Shown: in pieces, positions 9,743 to 21,815 of the stretch
Position numbering within the stretch: the stretch's first letter is position 1
Layout of the letters: every line of letters begins with the position of its first letter
NCBI RefSeq assembly: GCF_963576675.1
Contig: NC_088917.1
Location: forward strand, 10,692,001-10,756,000
Source of the DNA: Euphorbia lathyris
Taxonomy: Eukaryota > Streptophyta > Magnoliopsida > Malpighiales > Euphorbiaceae
DNA length: 64,000 nt
Direction: 5' to 3'
Notes under the pieces: model-generated
Database searches by the model: none
What the model was told of the DNA's origin: nothing
Seen by the model: the letters and a program-made list of their open reading frames with translations, nothing else
Position numbers and translations under genes: made by a program

Positions 9743-12700
9743 CTGAGGTGCACGGAGAAGTCAAAGCTTTGGTATATTGACAGCGTATGCTCGAGGCATA
9801 TGACTGGTGATGAAACTCAGTGCATCACACTTGAGCGTAAACGAGATGGAAGTGTAAGCTTCGGAGACAACAAAAAGGGTAAGATAGTAGGATCATGTAC
9901 TATCGGAGGTAACCCTTCTATTGTGTCAGTCTCCTTAGTCAGGGGTCTCAAATATAACCTATTGAGCGTAGCTCAGCTGTGTGACAGTGGTAGAAATGTT
10001 GTATTTGATGCCACTGAGTGTCGGATACTCGAGGGAAAAACAAACGATTTGATTTTAACTGCCCCTCATGTTGACAATGTTTACATGTTGAGTTTAGAAA
10101 AGAGTTTTTCGAAAAACATATGCTTAGTGTCAAAGGAAGATAACTCCTGGCTATGGCATAGGAGACTTGGTCATGTAAGCATGGATCTCCTTGCCAAATT
10201 AGCAATAAAGCAATTAGTTGAGGGTTTGCCCAAACTTAGATTTGAGAAAGATTAATTATGTAATGCTTGTCAGCAAGGTAAACAAACCAAAAGGTCTTTT
10301 CAAAGTAAAAACATTGTCTCAACCAAGCATCCATTGGAATTACTACACTTGGATCTTTTCGGACCTGTCCAGCCACTCAGCTTGGGCGGTAAGAGATTTT
10401 CCTTGGTCATTGTGGATGATTTCTCTTGGTATACTTAGGTCATCTTGCTGAGTAGCAAGGATGAAGCGTTTGAGACATTCTCAACACTGATCAGAAAACT
10501 TGAAAATGACAAAGATTTAAAATTAGCTCACATCCGTAGTGATAATGGCAGAGAATTCAAAAACCAACAGTTTGATGAATTCTGTGAAGTCAGCGGCATT
10601 GACCATAATTTTTCTGCTCCTAGAACTCCTCAAAAAAATGGGGTAGTTGAGAGGAAGAACAGAACATTAGTTGAAATAGCTAGGACAATACTGAGTGAGA
10701 ATAGGCTTCCAAAGTATTTCTAGGGTGAAGCTGTCAACACAACATGCTATATACTCAATAGGGCTTTAGTTAGACCTATACTTAAGAAAACCCCCTATAA
10801 ACTTTGGAAAGGACGAAAGCCCAACATTGGATATTTTCGTGCCTTTAGTTGTAAATGTTTTATACTCAATACGAAACACAACCTTGCCAAATTTGATTCT
10901 AAAGCTGATGAAGTGATCTTTCTAGGGTACTCAACTAACAGTAAAGCATATAGGGTGTTTAATAAACGAACTCAAGTCGTAGAAGAGTCTGTCCATATCG
11001 AGTTCGATGAAACTGACTCTGCAGGAAAGTCAAGTCAGTTTGCCGAAGATGACCCAGGCTCAGCTTCCGCTGACCAAAATGGAGCCGCTGAGTCATTACC
11101 ACACGGGCTGACCAAAGGTAAAAACGAACCTAAAATTACCTTTGCTGACCAATCTAAAACTGCAGAGATTGTTGAAACACCTGCTCCTGACAACTCAACA
11201 TTACCCAAAGAGATCAAAATTCCAAGAGGACACTCTGAAAAGTCCATTCTTGATGCTGCTGAGAACAACCCGATAACAAGAAATCAACTCAAGAGATATC
11301 TTAGCAATGTTGTGTTCGTCTCAATTCATGAACCAAAGAATTTCACCGAAGCTGAGCACGATGAATTCTGGATCAATGCTATGCAGGAAGAGCTTGATCA
11401 ATTCAAGAGAAATGAGGTACGGGATTTAGTGCCAAAACCTAGGAATCAAAAGACCATAGGAACTAAGTGGGTCTTCCGAAATAAGCTAGATGAGCAAGGT
11501 AATGTAGTCAGAAACAAAGCCCGACTTGTAGCTCAAGGCTATAGTTAGCAAGAAGGCATTGACTATGGTGAGACCTTTGCTCCCGTTGCTAGATTAGAGG
11601 CTATACGAATATTATGTGCATATGCTAGCTTCATGAACTTCAAACTATTTCAAATGGATGTCAAGAGTGCATTTCTTAATGGATTTATAAACGAAGAGGT
11701 ATATGTTAGTTAGCCTCCAGGGTTTGAAGATCCAAAATTTCCAAACCACGTTTATAAACTCAAGAAGGCCCTGTATGGCCTGAAACAAGCACCACGTGCT
11801 TGGTATGAAAGGTTGACCAATTTCCTACTGACCATGAACTATGTCAGAGAAAAAGCTGACACAAGCTTATTCATTAAGAAAAAGGGTAAAGATACCCTGC
11901 TGGAACAAATTTACGTAGATGATATAATCTTTGGTGCTACTAATGAATCTATGTGCAAAGAATTTAGTAAAGAGATGCAAACTGAGTTCGAGATGTCAAT
12001 GATGGGCGAACTCAACTTTTTCCTTGGACTACAAATTAAGCAAGGGAAGAACGGCATCTTCATTAGTCAGTCTAAGTATGCCAAAGAAATGTTAAAGAAA
12101 TTCGATATGGAAGAATGTAAGCCCATATCTACCCCAATGGGTACTGACACTATCCTTTGCGCTGACGAGAAAGGTAAGTCAGTAGACAACAAGTTATATC
12201 GAGGTATGATTGGCTCTCTACTTTATCTAACTGCTAGTAGGCCTGACATTCAGTACTCAGTATGTTATTGCGCAAGATACCAAGCTGACCCCAGAGAATC
12301 TCACTATATTGCTGTAAAAAGATTTTTTAGATATTTGCAGAGCTCAGTTAATACAGGTTTATGGTATCCAAACTCAAATGACTTCACACTCATTGGATAT
12401 ACTGACACTGACTATGGACGAGATAAGCTAGAGCGCAAAAGCACTTCAGGAGGATGTCACTTCCTTGGAAGCTGTCTAGTATCTTGGTTCAGCAAGAAGA
12501 AATCGTCAGTGGCCCTGTCAACAACTGAAGCTGAGTACATTACTGCTAGAAGCTATGTGGCTCAATTCCTATGGATTAAGCAACAGCTTGAGGATTATGG
12601 AGTACAAACAGAAACAATTGAAGTCAAATGCGACAATAAGAGTGCCATTGACTTATCCAAAAATCCAATCCAACACAGCAGGATGAAGCACGTCAGCATA

Positions 12701-12859
12701 AGGCATCACTTCATCAGAGATCATGTACTCAAGGGTGAGATCAAACTGACTTATGTTCCAATAGACGAACAGCTTGCGGATATCTTTACGAAGCCCTTGG
12801 CTCGTGAGAAATTTAACATACTAAGGGAAGCTATCGGTATGTCTAATCCTCTTCAATAA
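9731..12859 (+). pseudogene. pol: S1 Pol: protease, integrase, reverse transcriptase, RNase H (five stops)
   Basis: One continuous frame of about 1,043 codons, broken only by in-frame stops at 10253, 10436, 10721, 11546 and 11711; I see no frameshift. Domains in order: retropepsin (Asp-Ser-x-Cys-Ser-x-His-Met; the residue after Asp-Ser is Val here, Ala in S2), gag-pre-integrase His-His-Cys-Cys zinc site, integrase catalytic core (Asp...Asp-Asn-Gly...Glu), copia reverse transcriptase with Tyr-Val-Asp-Asp near 11915, and RNase H with the TKPLA end. The stops look like single C-to-T or G-to-A changes at Gln and Trp codons, compatible with decay of methylated cytosines. The protein cannot be made as one chain. 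Confidence 0.9.
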
Positions 12860-12905
12860 AATTCTATATTTAATTGAATGTTGAGTGATTATCACATGTT
12901 GAGTG

Positions 12906-14250
12906 TGTTGAAACACCTTTCCACATAATTTTGATTTGACAAAATTGTTTAAGTATAAATTAGAATACATATTCTAAACACACTAAGTTTAAATGCGCTA
13001 ATTTATTCTACTAATGTGATTGTTCAATGTTGAGTATAAATGTTATAAGTCATAAGGATTGGAAGGCCCAAGCCCAATACGGAAGCCAAGGCCCAAGTCA
13101 AACAACTCAGTACACTCGGCCCGCGTATGTCAAGACGTTGTCGTTTTGGACAAAAACACAACTCAGCAAATGGAAGGATCTAGAAGACCTTCAGGAACAA
13201 CTTCACAATGAAGCTGCTGAGTAGTCTCGACAAAGCGTACAAGACAGCAGACCGGCAGAGGAAAACTTCCAGACAAAGTGTTTCTTCTTTTAGCAAAGTT
13301 CAGACGACACAGTATGCTGTCTAGTTGACTTTACCATAAAAGGAGAGACCATCTGCTGTGCTGACCGAGGACAGAAGATACATGATTGTGATTGGCCAAG
13401 AGCTCTGTACAAGTCAGGATGACAACGACATATAGCCGTTTCCCTCCAACGGTTATTTCGAAATTCGAAATGACTGAATGACCAGACGTCTCTATAAATA
13501 GTGCCATCACAAGCTTCACAACATACAGAACTTGGTCAAGCCATTACGCTGTCCAAATCTCTACAAGTTCTGCAAGCAAGAAGCAAAGCAAAATTCTTAC
13601 ACTACATTTTCATATCTGTGTAAAAGTCTAGAGTGGTTGTTTTTCAATCATCTAAGGTGTTCTAGCAATTGTTGTTTAGGACAAAATCTTTATCATTTCT
13701 AGAAGTAGAAAGGAGAGGCTGGGTACTCGGTTTTAAGTACTCAGCGGAGAGATTAGGATTGAGTAGAAGTATAGAGGAAGGTACTCTTGTCATACTCAAT
13801 TGCTGATATTGTAAAAGGTTTGAGGCTCTACCTTTAAAGAGCTCAGTAGAGGATTTGAAATCTCGGAGGTGTTCCGGGGACAGGACGTAGGCTTAGAAGA
13901 AGCCGAACCTGGATAAATCTGCTGAGTGAAGTATTTCTAAACCTTAACTCCTTATTCATATTGCTTGCTTAAAAGAAACTAAAACTAACCAAGTAAAAGA
14001 GGTCAAGCTGAGTTGTGTGCTACAAACGAGCAGGTTCAGGAATAGACTCTAAGTGCTATTTCCTGACCTAAGCAACAAAGCTGTCCTAGTCACTAGTTGA
14101 CTAAGCCAGTGTCTTGCTGAGTGTTAAGTGCCGCTGTTTTATAAACTTTTCTTAAAGAAAAGAAATCTGCCCAAATTGTTTAAAAAAGGTAAAATAGTTC
14201 CTAACCCCCCCCCCTTGGAACTATATTTGCAACCTTACAAGGGACCAACA
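12906..14250 (+). repeat. 5' LTR of S2
   Basis: Almost identical to 21816-23157. TATAAATA at 13493-13500 is the likely TATA box, the leader hairpin is at 13718-13745, and a run of 10 C is near 14206-14215. It ends GGGACCAACA. Confidence 0.92.
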
Positions 14251-14252
14251 AG

Positions 14253-14264
14253 TGGTATCAGAGC
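14253..14264 (+). other. Primer-binding site, initiator tRNA-Met type
   Basis: TGGTATCAGAGC, two bases after the 5' LTR, is the standard complement of the 3' end of plant initiator tRNA-Met used by copia elements to prime minus-strand synthesis. S1 has lost this site. Confidence 0.85.
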
Positions 14265-14312
14265 TTAAAAGCTCATTACTAAAGGTCTAACAACCTTGAG
14301 TTGATCCATACC

Positions 14313-16061
14313 ATGGGCGAAAACAGCACTCGGTTTCTCCCTGGAAACCAGACAACTCAGATATTACCTGAGGGGCTGTCCATTACCAGGCCTCCCCTAT
14401 TCTTCGGGTCAAACTATACCTTTTGGAAGAATAGGATGAAAAACTTCATTCAAGCTACAAACATGAGTGCCTGGCTATCTATAGTCCAAGGCCCGTTTGT
14501 ACCTGTGAAAGTTGTTGATGGCCAGTCAGTTGTTAAAGCTGAGGTTGAATGGACAGAGGATGATCTTAAGAAGCTTCAAAACCATGCTTCGGCTATCAAT
14601 ATGCTTCACTGTGCGCTCGATGCTGCAGAATATAACAAAATCTCAGGTTGTGAGTCGGCACAAGAGATCTGGAAAAAGCTGGAAGTCACCTACGAGGGAA
14701 CAAACAAAGTAAAAGAATCCAAGGTGAATCAGCAGATGAGACTGTACGACCTGTTCGAGATGAACAATGATGAGGGCATTTCAGACATGAACGCAAGGTT
14801 CACCAACATCATTAATGAGCTCAAGAGACTTGGGAAAATCTTCACTGAGGAAGAACAAGTCAAAAAGATACTCAGGAGTCTTCCAAAAGACTGGCAAGCA
14901 AAGAAGACAGCAGTTGAGGAAGCTCAGGATTTAACCACCTACAAATATGACGAACTCATCGGTTCATTGCTGACCCATGAGATATCAATGAAGAACTTTG
15001 AGGTGAAAGAAAAATCTGATGACAAGAAGTCACTTGTCATGAAGGCTGACTCCACTGACGGGAGTTCAACTGATGATGAGGAGATGGCTATGTTCACAAG
15101 AAAGATGAAGAGGCTGTTCAGGAAGAACGACAAATATTCCAAAAAGCCTTACAAAAAGTTTGATAAGTATAAGGCTGACTCAAGCGACAGCAAATACAGA
15201 AAGGACAGCTCAAAGCCCATTACGTGCTTTGAGTGCCACTAAGATGGCCATATTAAGTCAAACTGCCCCACGCTGAGGAAAGACAAGAAAAGTGGGAAGA
15301 AGGCAATGGTGGCTACTTGGAGTAACAGTGATGAATCTTCATCAACAGAAACTGAGGCCACCGAGTCAGCGAAGATATGCTTCATGACTGACGAACTTGC
15401 TGAGCCATGCATTTCTGAGCATGCTGACCAATCTGATAAGTCAGACAATGAAGAGCAATCCAATGAGGTAATCTCACTCTCTCAACTCAGAAATGAAATG
15501 GGTAATGCCCTGAGTGATCTTTACACACTTGTCAAAAAGTGTAACAAAAAGATTAAAACACTCAGCCGGCGCTGTGATGAGGTGGAAGAGGTCAAACTGA
15601 GTGACCTCAGATACCTTCTTCAAGACAACTCAGTTTTGCATGAAAATATGAAAACCATTCATGAGTCTGTAGTTGAAGTCCAGTTAGTTTCCAAGAAACT
15701 GAGGAAGGATGTCACAACCATTCAGAACCAACTAAAGGTTCCAAACAAAAATAATTTTCCTCTGAGAACTAAGTATCAAGGTACTCAGTACCAAGGTACT
15801 CAGCAGAGACGAAATCCCCAGCGAAGAGTCCAGTGTGACTTTTGTGGGAAGTTAGGACACACCACTAAGGTGTGCTGGCACGCTCAGCACTGGGGTGCTG
15901 ACAAGTCAGTAAAGAGTCCTAAACAGAAAGTCAGTTGTGACTTCTGTGGAAAAAGTGGCCACACTATTAATGTATGTCGCCACAAAATAAAATATGATGC
16001 TTTACCTGTTGAACCTAACAAGTCAGGACCCAAAAAGATTTGGGTACCTAAAGGAAACTGA
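14313..16061 (+). pseudogene. gag: S2 Gag with one in-frame stop
   Basis: Starts at an ATG in ACCATGG context and is homologous to S1 Gag throughout. The only break is a TAA at 15240-15242, inside the first zinc knuckle, just after Cys-Phe-Glu-Cys-His. The frame then continues to 16061 with two more CCHC knuckles of the C-x2-C-Gly-Lys-x-Gly-His type. Translation would stop after about 309 residues, giving the capsid-like part without the zinc knuckles and the coiled-coil extension. Unlike S1, gag ends in TGA and pol is in a different frame. Confidence 0.88.
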
Positions 16062-16066
16062 TTACA

Positions 16067-17929
16067 ATGCAGGTAAGCCTGAGATGTGCCGAGAAGTCAA
16101 AAATGTGGTATATTGACAGTGCATGCTCAAGGCATATGACGGGTGATGAAACTCAATTCATCACGTTCAAACGTAAACGAGGAGGAAGCGTAAGTTTTGG
16201 AGACAACAAGAAGGGTAAGATAGTAGGCTCAGGAACCATCGGAGGTAATCCTACTATTGAATCTGTCTCCCTAGTCAGCGGACTCAAATATAACTTACTC
16301 AGCGTAGCTCAGCTATGTGACAATGGGAGAAAAGTTATATTTGATGCTACTGGATGTAAAATATACGAGGGTAAAACTAATGAGTTAATCTTAACTGCCC
16401 CTCGGATAGACAATGTCTTTATGCTAAACCTCGAAAAGAAGTTTTCAAAAACTGTATGCTTAGTCACAAAGGAAGAAAATTCCTGGCTATGGCACAGGAG
16501 ACTTGGTCATGTAAGCATGGACCTCCTGGCCAAACTAGCAAGAAAGCAATTGGTTGAGGGACTGCCTGAACTTAAATTCCAAAAAGATCAATTATGCCAC
16601 GCTTGCCAAGCTGGAAAACAAACCAAACAATCTTTTCACAGTAAAAACATTGTCTCAACTAAACGTCCGTTAGAATTACTACACTTGGATCTCTTTGGTC
16701 CAGTCCAGCCGCTGAGTCTGGGTGGAAGAAGATTTTCCTTGGTCATTGTAGATGATTTCTCTCGGTATACGTGGGTTATCTTGCTGACCAACAAGGATGA
16801 GACCTTTGAGACATTTTCAAATTTGGTTAGAAAAATTGAAAATGAAAAAGACCTAAAATTAGCTCATATCCGTAGTGATAACGGTGGAGAATTCAAAAAC
16901 CAAAAGTTTGTTGAATTCTATGAAGCCAGCGGCATTGACCACATTTTTTCTGCTCCTAGAACACCTCAGCAAAATGGGGTTGTAGAAAGGAAGAACAGAA
17001 CTCTGGTTGAAATAGCCAGGACAATGCTGGATGAGCATAGGCTTCCAAAGTATTCTTGGGGTGAGGCTGTTAACACAGCATGCTACATTCTTAATAGGGC
17101 TCTAGTTAGACCTATACTCAAGAAAACCCCCTATGAACTTTGGAAAGGACGAAAGCCCAATATTGGATACTTTCGTGCCTTTGGCTGTAGATGTTTTATT
17201 TTAAATACCAAAGATAGCTTAGCAAAGTTTGATTCAAAAGCTGATGAAGCTATCTTTCTGGGCTACTCAACAAACAGCAAAGCATACAGAGTTTTTAATA
17301 AGCGAACTCAAGTTTTAGAAGAGTCAATACATGTAGAGTTCGATGAAACTGACCCTGCAGGTAGATACCAGCCGCTGACCGAAGATGATCCAAACTCAGT
17401 AACCATCGCTGACTCAGAACCAGCTACTGAGTCATTCACGAAAAGGCTGACCGAGAGTAAGAGTGAACCTAAGATTACTTTTACTGACCCATCTACTTCT
17501 GCAGAGATTGTTGAAACAGGAACAGCACAAGACATGAATCTACCCAAAGAAATAAGGATTCCTAAAGGGCACTCCGAAAGTGCAATCCTTGATTCTGCCG
17601 GGAATACCCTGATGACGAGGAATCAACTCAGGAAATACCTCAGCAATGTTGCTTTTGTCTCAGTACAAGAACCGAAGAATTTCGCTGAAGCTGAGTACGA
17701 TGAATTCTGGATGAACGCAATACAAGAGGAGCTCGATCAATTTCGAAGAAATGATGTATGGGAGTTAGTGCCTCATCCAAAGAGTCAAAAGACCATCGGA
17801 ACAAGATGGGTCTTCAGGAACAAGATGGACGAACAAGGAAACGTAGTCAGGAACAAAGCAAGGCTTGTAGCTCAGGGCTACAGTCAGCAAGAAGCTGGCG
17901 GATATCTTCACGAAGCCACTGGCTCGTGA
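16067..17929 (+). pseudogene. pol: S2 Pol, truncated: protease and integrase only
   Basis: An open frame of 620 aa contains retropepsin (Asp-Ser-Ala-Cys-Ser-Arg-His-Met), the HHCC zinc site and an integrase core with Asp-Asn-Gly-Gly-Glu and the later Glu. It reaches the first residues of reverse transcriptase (up to Ala-Gln-Gly-Tyr-Ser). At about 17892 the sequence jumps to the last part of RNase H (the bases matching S1 around 12770) and the frame changes, ending at 17929. About 1.2 kb relative to S1 is missing, including the whole catalytic reverse transcriptase and most of RNase H. The old C-terminal frame resumes out of phase up to about 17981. S2 therefore needs these activities from another element. 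Confidence 0.9.
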
Positions 17930-17981
17930 GCAGTTCAGCATACTGAGAGAAGCAATTGGTATGTTTAATCCTCTTCAGTAA

Positions 17982-18236
17982 ATTCCTGTGCTAAATGAAT
18001 ATTGAATGCTGAGTGAATTACATGCTGAATGATTTATTGTTTGCTGAGTATCTCTTGAAACTGACTGAATATACAATACTGAGTAAACTTGCACACTGAG
18101 TAAATTAGTTTAGAACTTGAACTTAAAATCATCCTTAAATAATGCACTGACCTCTCAGAATATCAAAACCTTGACATTCTAAATACTGAGTGATTAATCT
18201 GTTAGCATAAATTCCAAGCACGCGTATAACCTAGGA
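17982..18236 (+). other. S2 noncoding spacer between pol and extra ORF
   Basis: No reading frame of note. Rich in CTGAGT/ACTGAGTA words. It leads into the putative internal promoter of the extra ORF. Confidence 0.5.
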
Positions 18237-18350
18237 TGACGTATTCGCCGTAATGTATCATAAATGCCAGGATCCCTGTCGGTACATGATCCCAAGGCAA
18301 CTGACACATGGATTTGGTTAAGATCCACACCGTTCAACTCGTCTATAAAT
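18237..18350 (+). promoter_or_regulatory. Putative internal promoter of the S2 extra ORF
   Basis: TGACGT (bZIP-type core) at 18237-18242 within CCTAGGATGACGTA, and a TATA box TATAAAT at 18344-18350, about 110 bp before the start codon at 18460. The same two motifs in the same order occur in S1 (23389 and 23470) although the surrounding sequence differs. Confidence 0.5.
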
Positions 18351-18459
18351 CATGGGCAATTCCCCATCTTTTACTCCTTACGCTCAACAAATCCTTAAGG
18401 CTACGAAATCACCCAAATTTCTTTCTCTCAAATATCTCTATTCTCTCCATCTTAGAAGC

Positions 18460-21297
18460 ATGACTAAGCTATCCTTCAACGTCTCCGGTGCCGGCCAAAA
18501 TAAGTCCAGCTCCGATGAACCTTCACGAAACCCTTCCACCTCTAGCAAGGATAAAACTGATCAAAACTCTGAAAAAGAGAAAGTTGTGAAAATACGAACC
18601 TACTCCAAAGTCTTCGAAAGTGTTCTCGAATGGAAAGTTGAGCCCTCCAGATGGGTTTCTGAGCACTTCGTCCAACATGAACAACCGTTTGCCGAATGGA
18701 TTGCAAAGAACGAATGGACTGGGCTGTTCTCCATCAGAGATGAAACGTATCCTGACCTGGTAAGGGAGTTTTACCACAATCTCATGGTTGCCAATGACTC
18801 CCCTGACTATCTAAGCACTAAAGTAAAAGGAAAGACGATCTTCATCAACCCTCTGTACTTGGGAAATCTCCTCCAACTTAAAACTGAGGGAGTGAGGCTG
18901 AGGAAGTCTGGAGATCAGGACAAGACCAACTACGTCCATACTTTCTGCAAACCTGAGGGTCACTCAGGCGAGATCTCAGCATCTTCAATGGGACAGCACC
19001 AAAAGATGGCTCACTACCTGCTGAGCTACTTCATTTACCCTAAGATAAACTGCACGACCTCAGCAACGAACTTTGAACAGTGCTTCATATGGCACATGCT
19101 GACGTACACCCCCATCAACATGCCCGTCTTCCTAGTTGCTGGGTTTCTACGCAGCACGGGTACAATGAGGTTGGGATCAATCATTACCAAGATCCTCATC
19201 GACCACAAGATTGACCTTGAAGGCGAGGAATCTTTCAGAGGAACCGAAATCACAGCGGCCTCGCTGAGGGCACTGAAATATGGGCAGCCCTTGAAGAAAG
19301 GAAAAGCTGCTGCTGCTGCTGGCCAAGCTGATCAGACTGCGGAGACTATAGCTGAGCCTAAGAAAGGGCAAAGAACTAAGGCCCCAGCTTCTCGCAAGAG
19401 AAAATCTGCTGAGACACCTAATGTTGTGTCTCCAGCAAAGAGACAGAGGTCAGCTGGAAAGTCAGCTGAGAAGAGAAGCAGGCAAGATGAGCCTAACACT
19501 GAGGCAGCTGCTGTGCTCCCTCAGAAGAAGCAGAAATCTTCAACACTGGCCCCTCTCGACGTCATACCGACGGATTTTATTATACCGGGTGATTCTCACT
19601 TCACTCAATGTCAAGGCACTGATGCTGAGGGAACTGAGGTCCAGTTAGATGACCACTTCATCTCCCAAGTTGAGGAAGAACTTGATGGAGATAATACTGA
19701 GGAAGAAGAAGAAGATGATGAAACCAGCGGTCAGAATGACGCTGAGGAGTCTGAAGAATATGCCAGCGAAATTGAAGCTGAGGATGCTGACGCTGGGTTA
19801 GCAGGTGGTGCTGTGCAGGCTGACACTGAGTTGGCTGCGGGAGTTGAACAAGTTGAAGAGCAAGCTGACCAGATTCAGACTGAGCAAAAGGAACCTTCTC
19901 CTACTCACTCAATAGAACCTGCTCATCATACCACTCCACCACGTAGAAGGCGAAAACTGGTTAAGGCCAGTGAGGTAATAGTCAGTGACCCTCCTGTGCA
20001 ACCACCATCCATTCCTCAACTTGTCCTCTCCAAGACAACAAAGGATCCTTCTACCGTCCAATTAAAATTTTTCAAACGGCCCTCAACTTCCTCTACTACA
20101 ACGCCGTTGGAAAAACAAGCCTCTGTTTCTTCTCAACAGGAACATGCCGAGCATAACACTTCAACCACTTCTACAAGTCAGGTTGAACCAAGCACTGCCC
20201 ATGCTGTTTCCTCAAGCATAATGCTGACTCCTCATCCCTCTGCCGTCAGCACAGACGGTGTTCGGGTTATGACCTCCATCATCAACAACCTCTCTGCTGA
20301 TCAATCAAACTTACCTCCAACTCAAGTGCAGATTGAGCCAAGTCATCCAGTCACTGACCAGGGTATTCCTTTCACCCCACTTTCTTCTGGTCATACTGAT
20401 GTACATCGGGATACCACTGAGTCCGGCAAAAAGCTCCTTGACTCAGTGCAAGCACTCATCCACGATCTTCAACATTCCGCTTCGCCTGCTACTGGATCTT
20501 CAATTCCTGCCGCAACTCAGCTCTCTCAAGTCACTTTACTTCTCAACGAAGTCAAGGGATTCAAGGATTTGCTGAATGTCGTCCTGTCATTACAAGCCCA
20601 ATAAGCTAAGCAGGATTCCATTGCTAAGTTGGCAGAGATACAGCTGTCAACAATTCAACATCTGAACTCCCTCCATCAGCAAGTTCAGAAATTATCTGCT
20701 GTGAACACTGACTATGCCACTTCCTCAGAACTCAAGATGCTCTTTGCTCAGCTTCATACTGAGCAACTTAAGACAAATGAGCAAATGGTATCCTATAGTC
20801 AGTGCTCAGTCGAGCAAATTGGTGAGGCCATTCGGCTCCTTAATCTCAACAAGCAAGAGATGGATACTGACGCGTTGAAGCAGAATGAATTGCTGTCCCT
20901 CGCACAACAATCCTTCAACCATATCCGTCATAATAATATTCAACGTCATCATTATGACTCAGCACTCTTAAAAACCTTCCACCAAGTCTTTGATGGCCTC
21001 TCTGAAGCTCTCATCTGGCAAGCCAATGCTCAAGCCTTCAGTGTAAATATGCTCAGTGCTGCTGATCTTCATATACCAGTAGAAGTCTCAGCTGATGGGG
21101 TTGCCATTTTTGATGGCGTGAATGAAAGTGCTGACAAACTCAAAGCGCTTTCACAAGAACTGACTCGCGCTGTCTTAACCGATGCGTTTAAGCTCCCTGA
21201 AGTTGACAAAACGGGGGAGAAAGCGCAAGCTGCTAGAGCTCAGCATGAGCAACGTCAGTACAAGAGAAGTCAGTCACAGGGCAAGAAAAAGAAATAG
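18460..21297 (+). CDS. Extra sense ORF of S2, plant transposon-type domain protein
   Basis: Lies between pol and the 3' LTR, where some Sireviruses have an envelope-like gene. The start was chosen because the S1 copy begins at the matching ATG; the frame stays open upstream to 18352. There are 714 codons, a single in-frame TAA at 20602-20604, then 230 more codons in the same frame. Residues about 50-260 are a globular domain with Leu-Val-Arg-Glu-Phe-Tyr, Cys-Lys-Pro, Gly-Gln-His-Gln-Lys-Met-Ala-His-Tyr and Phe-Glu-Gln-Cys-Phe-Ile-Trp-His-Met. It resembles the 'putative plant transposon protein' domain family. Next come basic stretches like nuclear localisation signals, an acidic low-complexity middle, a helical C-terminal region with coiled-coil character, and a Lys-rich tail. 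No signal peptide or obvious membrane segment is seen, which argues against a true envelope. The function is unknown. Confidence 0.75.
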
Positions 21298-21718
21298 TTA
21301 GGCTAGGTCTTAATTTTTGCTAATTTATTTCTTTTGCTATGAAACTGCTGACTTCTATCAATATATCATACTTCCTTTTCTTATTCAAATACTGAGTTAT
21401 GATATATGCTATTAAGTACTGAGTTATTATGTATCTTCGTTATATCAGCTATGCTTAACACTTATAATATTTATTGACTAAATGATATGCTGATAACATG
21501 TTTGACATCATACTATGATCTTATGATACATTCTGATAAAGAACTCATTGAACAATAATTTGCTCAGCGCGCTCTGTCACTATACATTACTTCCGCTGAA
21601 TTCTGAGTAAAATAGAATATGACCCATAAGCTGACCTATACCTGAAATCTGATCTTAGACTTATTCAGTTAAACCTTAGAATGTTTAGAATAAAACTAAG
21701 TCAGTAGCTCAGTCCTTA

Positions 21719-21813
21719 CGGGGGAGTTCACTTAATTAAAAAGGTCAACTATCATGGGGGAGCTCATACTGAGTTCCTTGCTGAACAGTTTTGCCAACAT
21801 CAAAATGGGGGAG
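21719..21813 (+). other. Multiple polypurine tracts of S2
   Basis: Three GGGGGAG-type tracts precede the 3' LTR, the last being AAAATGGGGGAG at 21802-21813, two bases from the LTR. An additional AAAACGGGGGAG lies in the extra ORF near 21209. Repeated purine tracts are a described Sirevirus feature; the last one should prime plus-strand synthesis. Confidence 0.7.
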
Positions 21814-21815
21814 TT

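Noticed and set aside
18352..18459. Upstream in-frame ATG at 18352 as start of the S2 extra ORF
   Set aside because: It directly follows the TATA box, and the S1 copy has no matching protein there; homology begins at the ATG at 18460.
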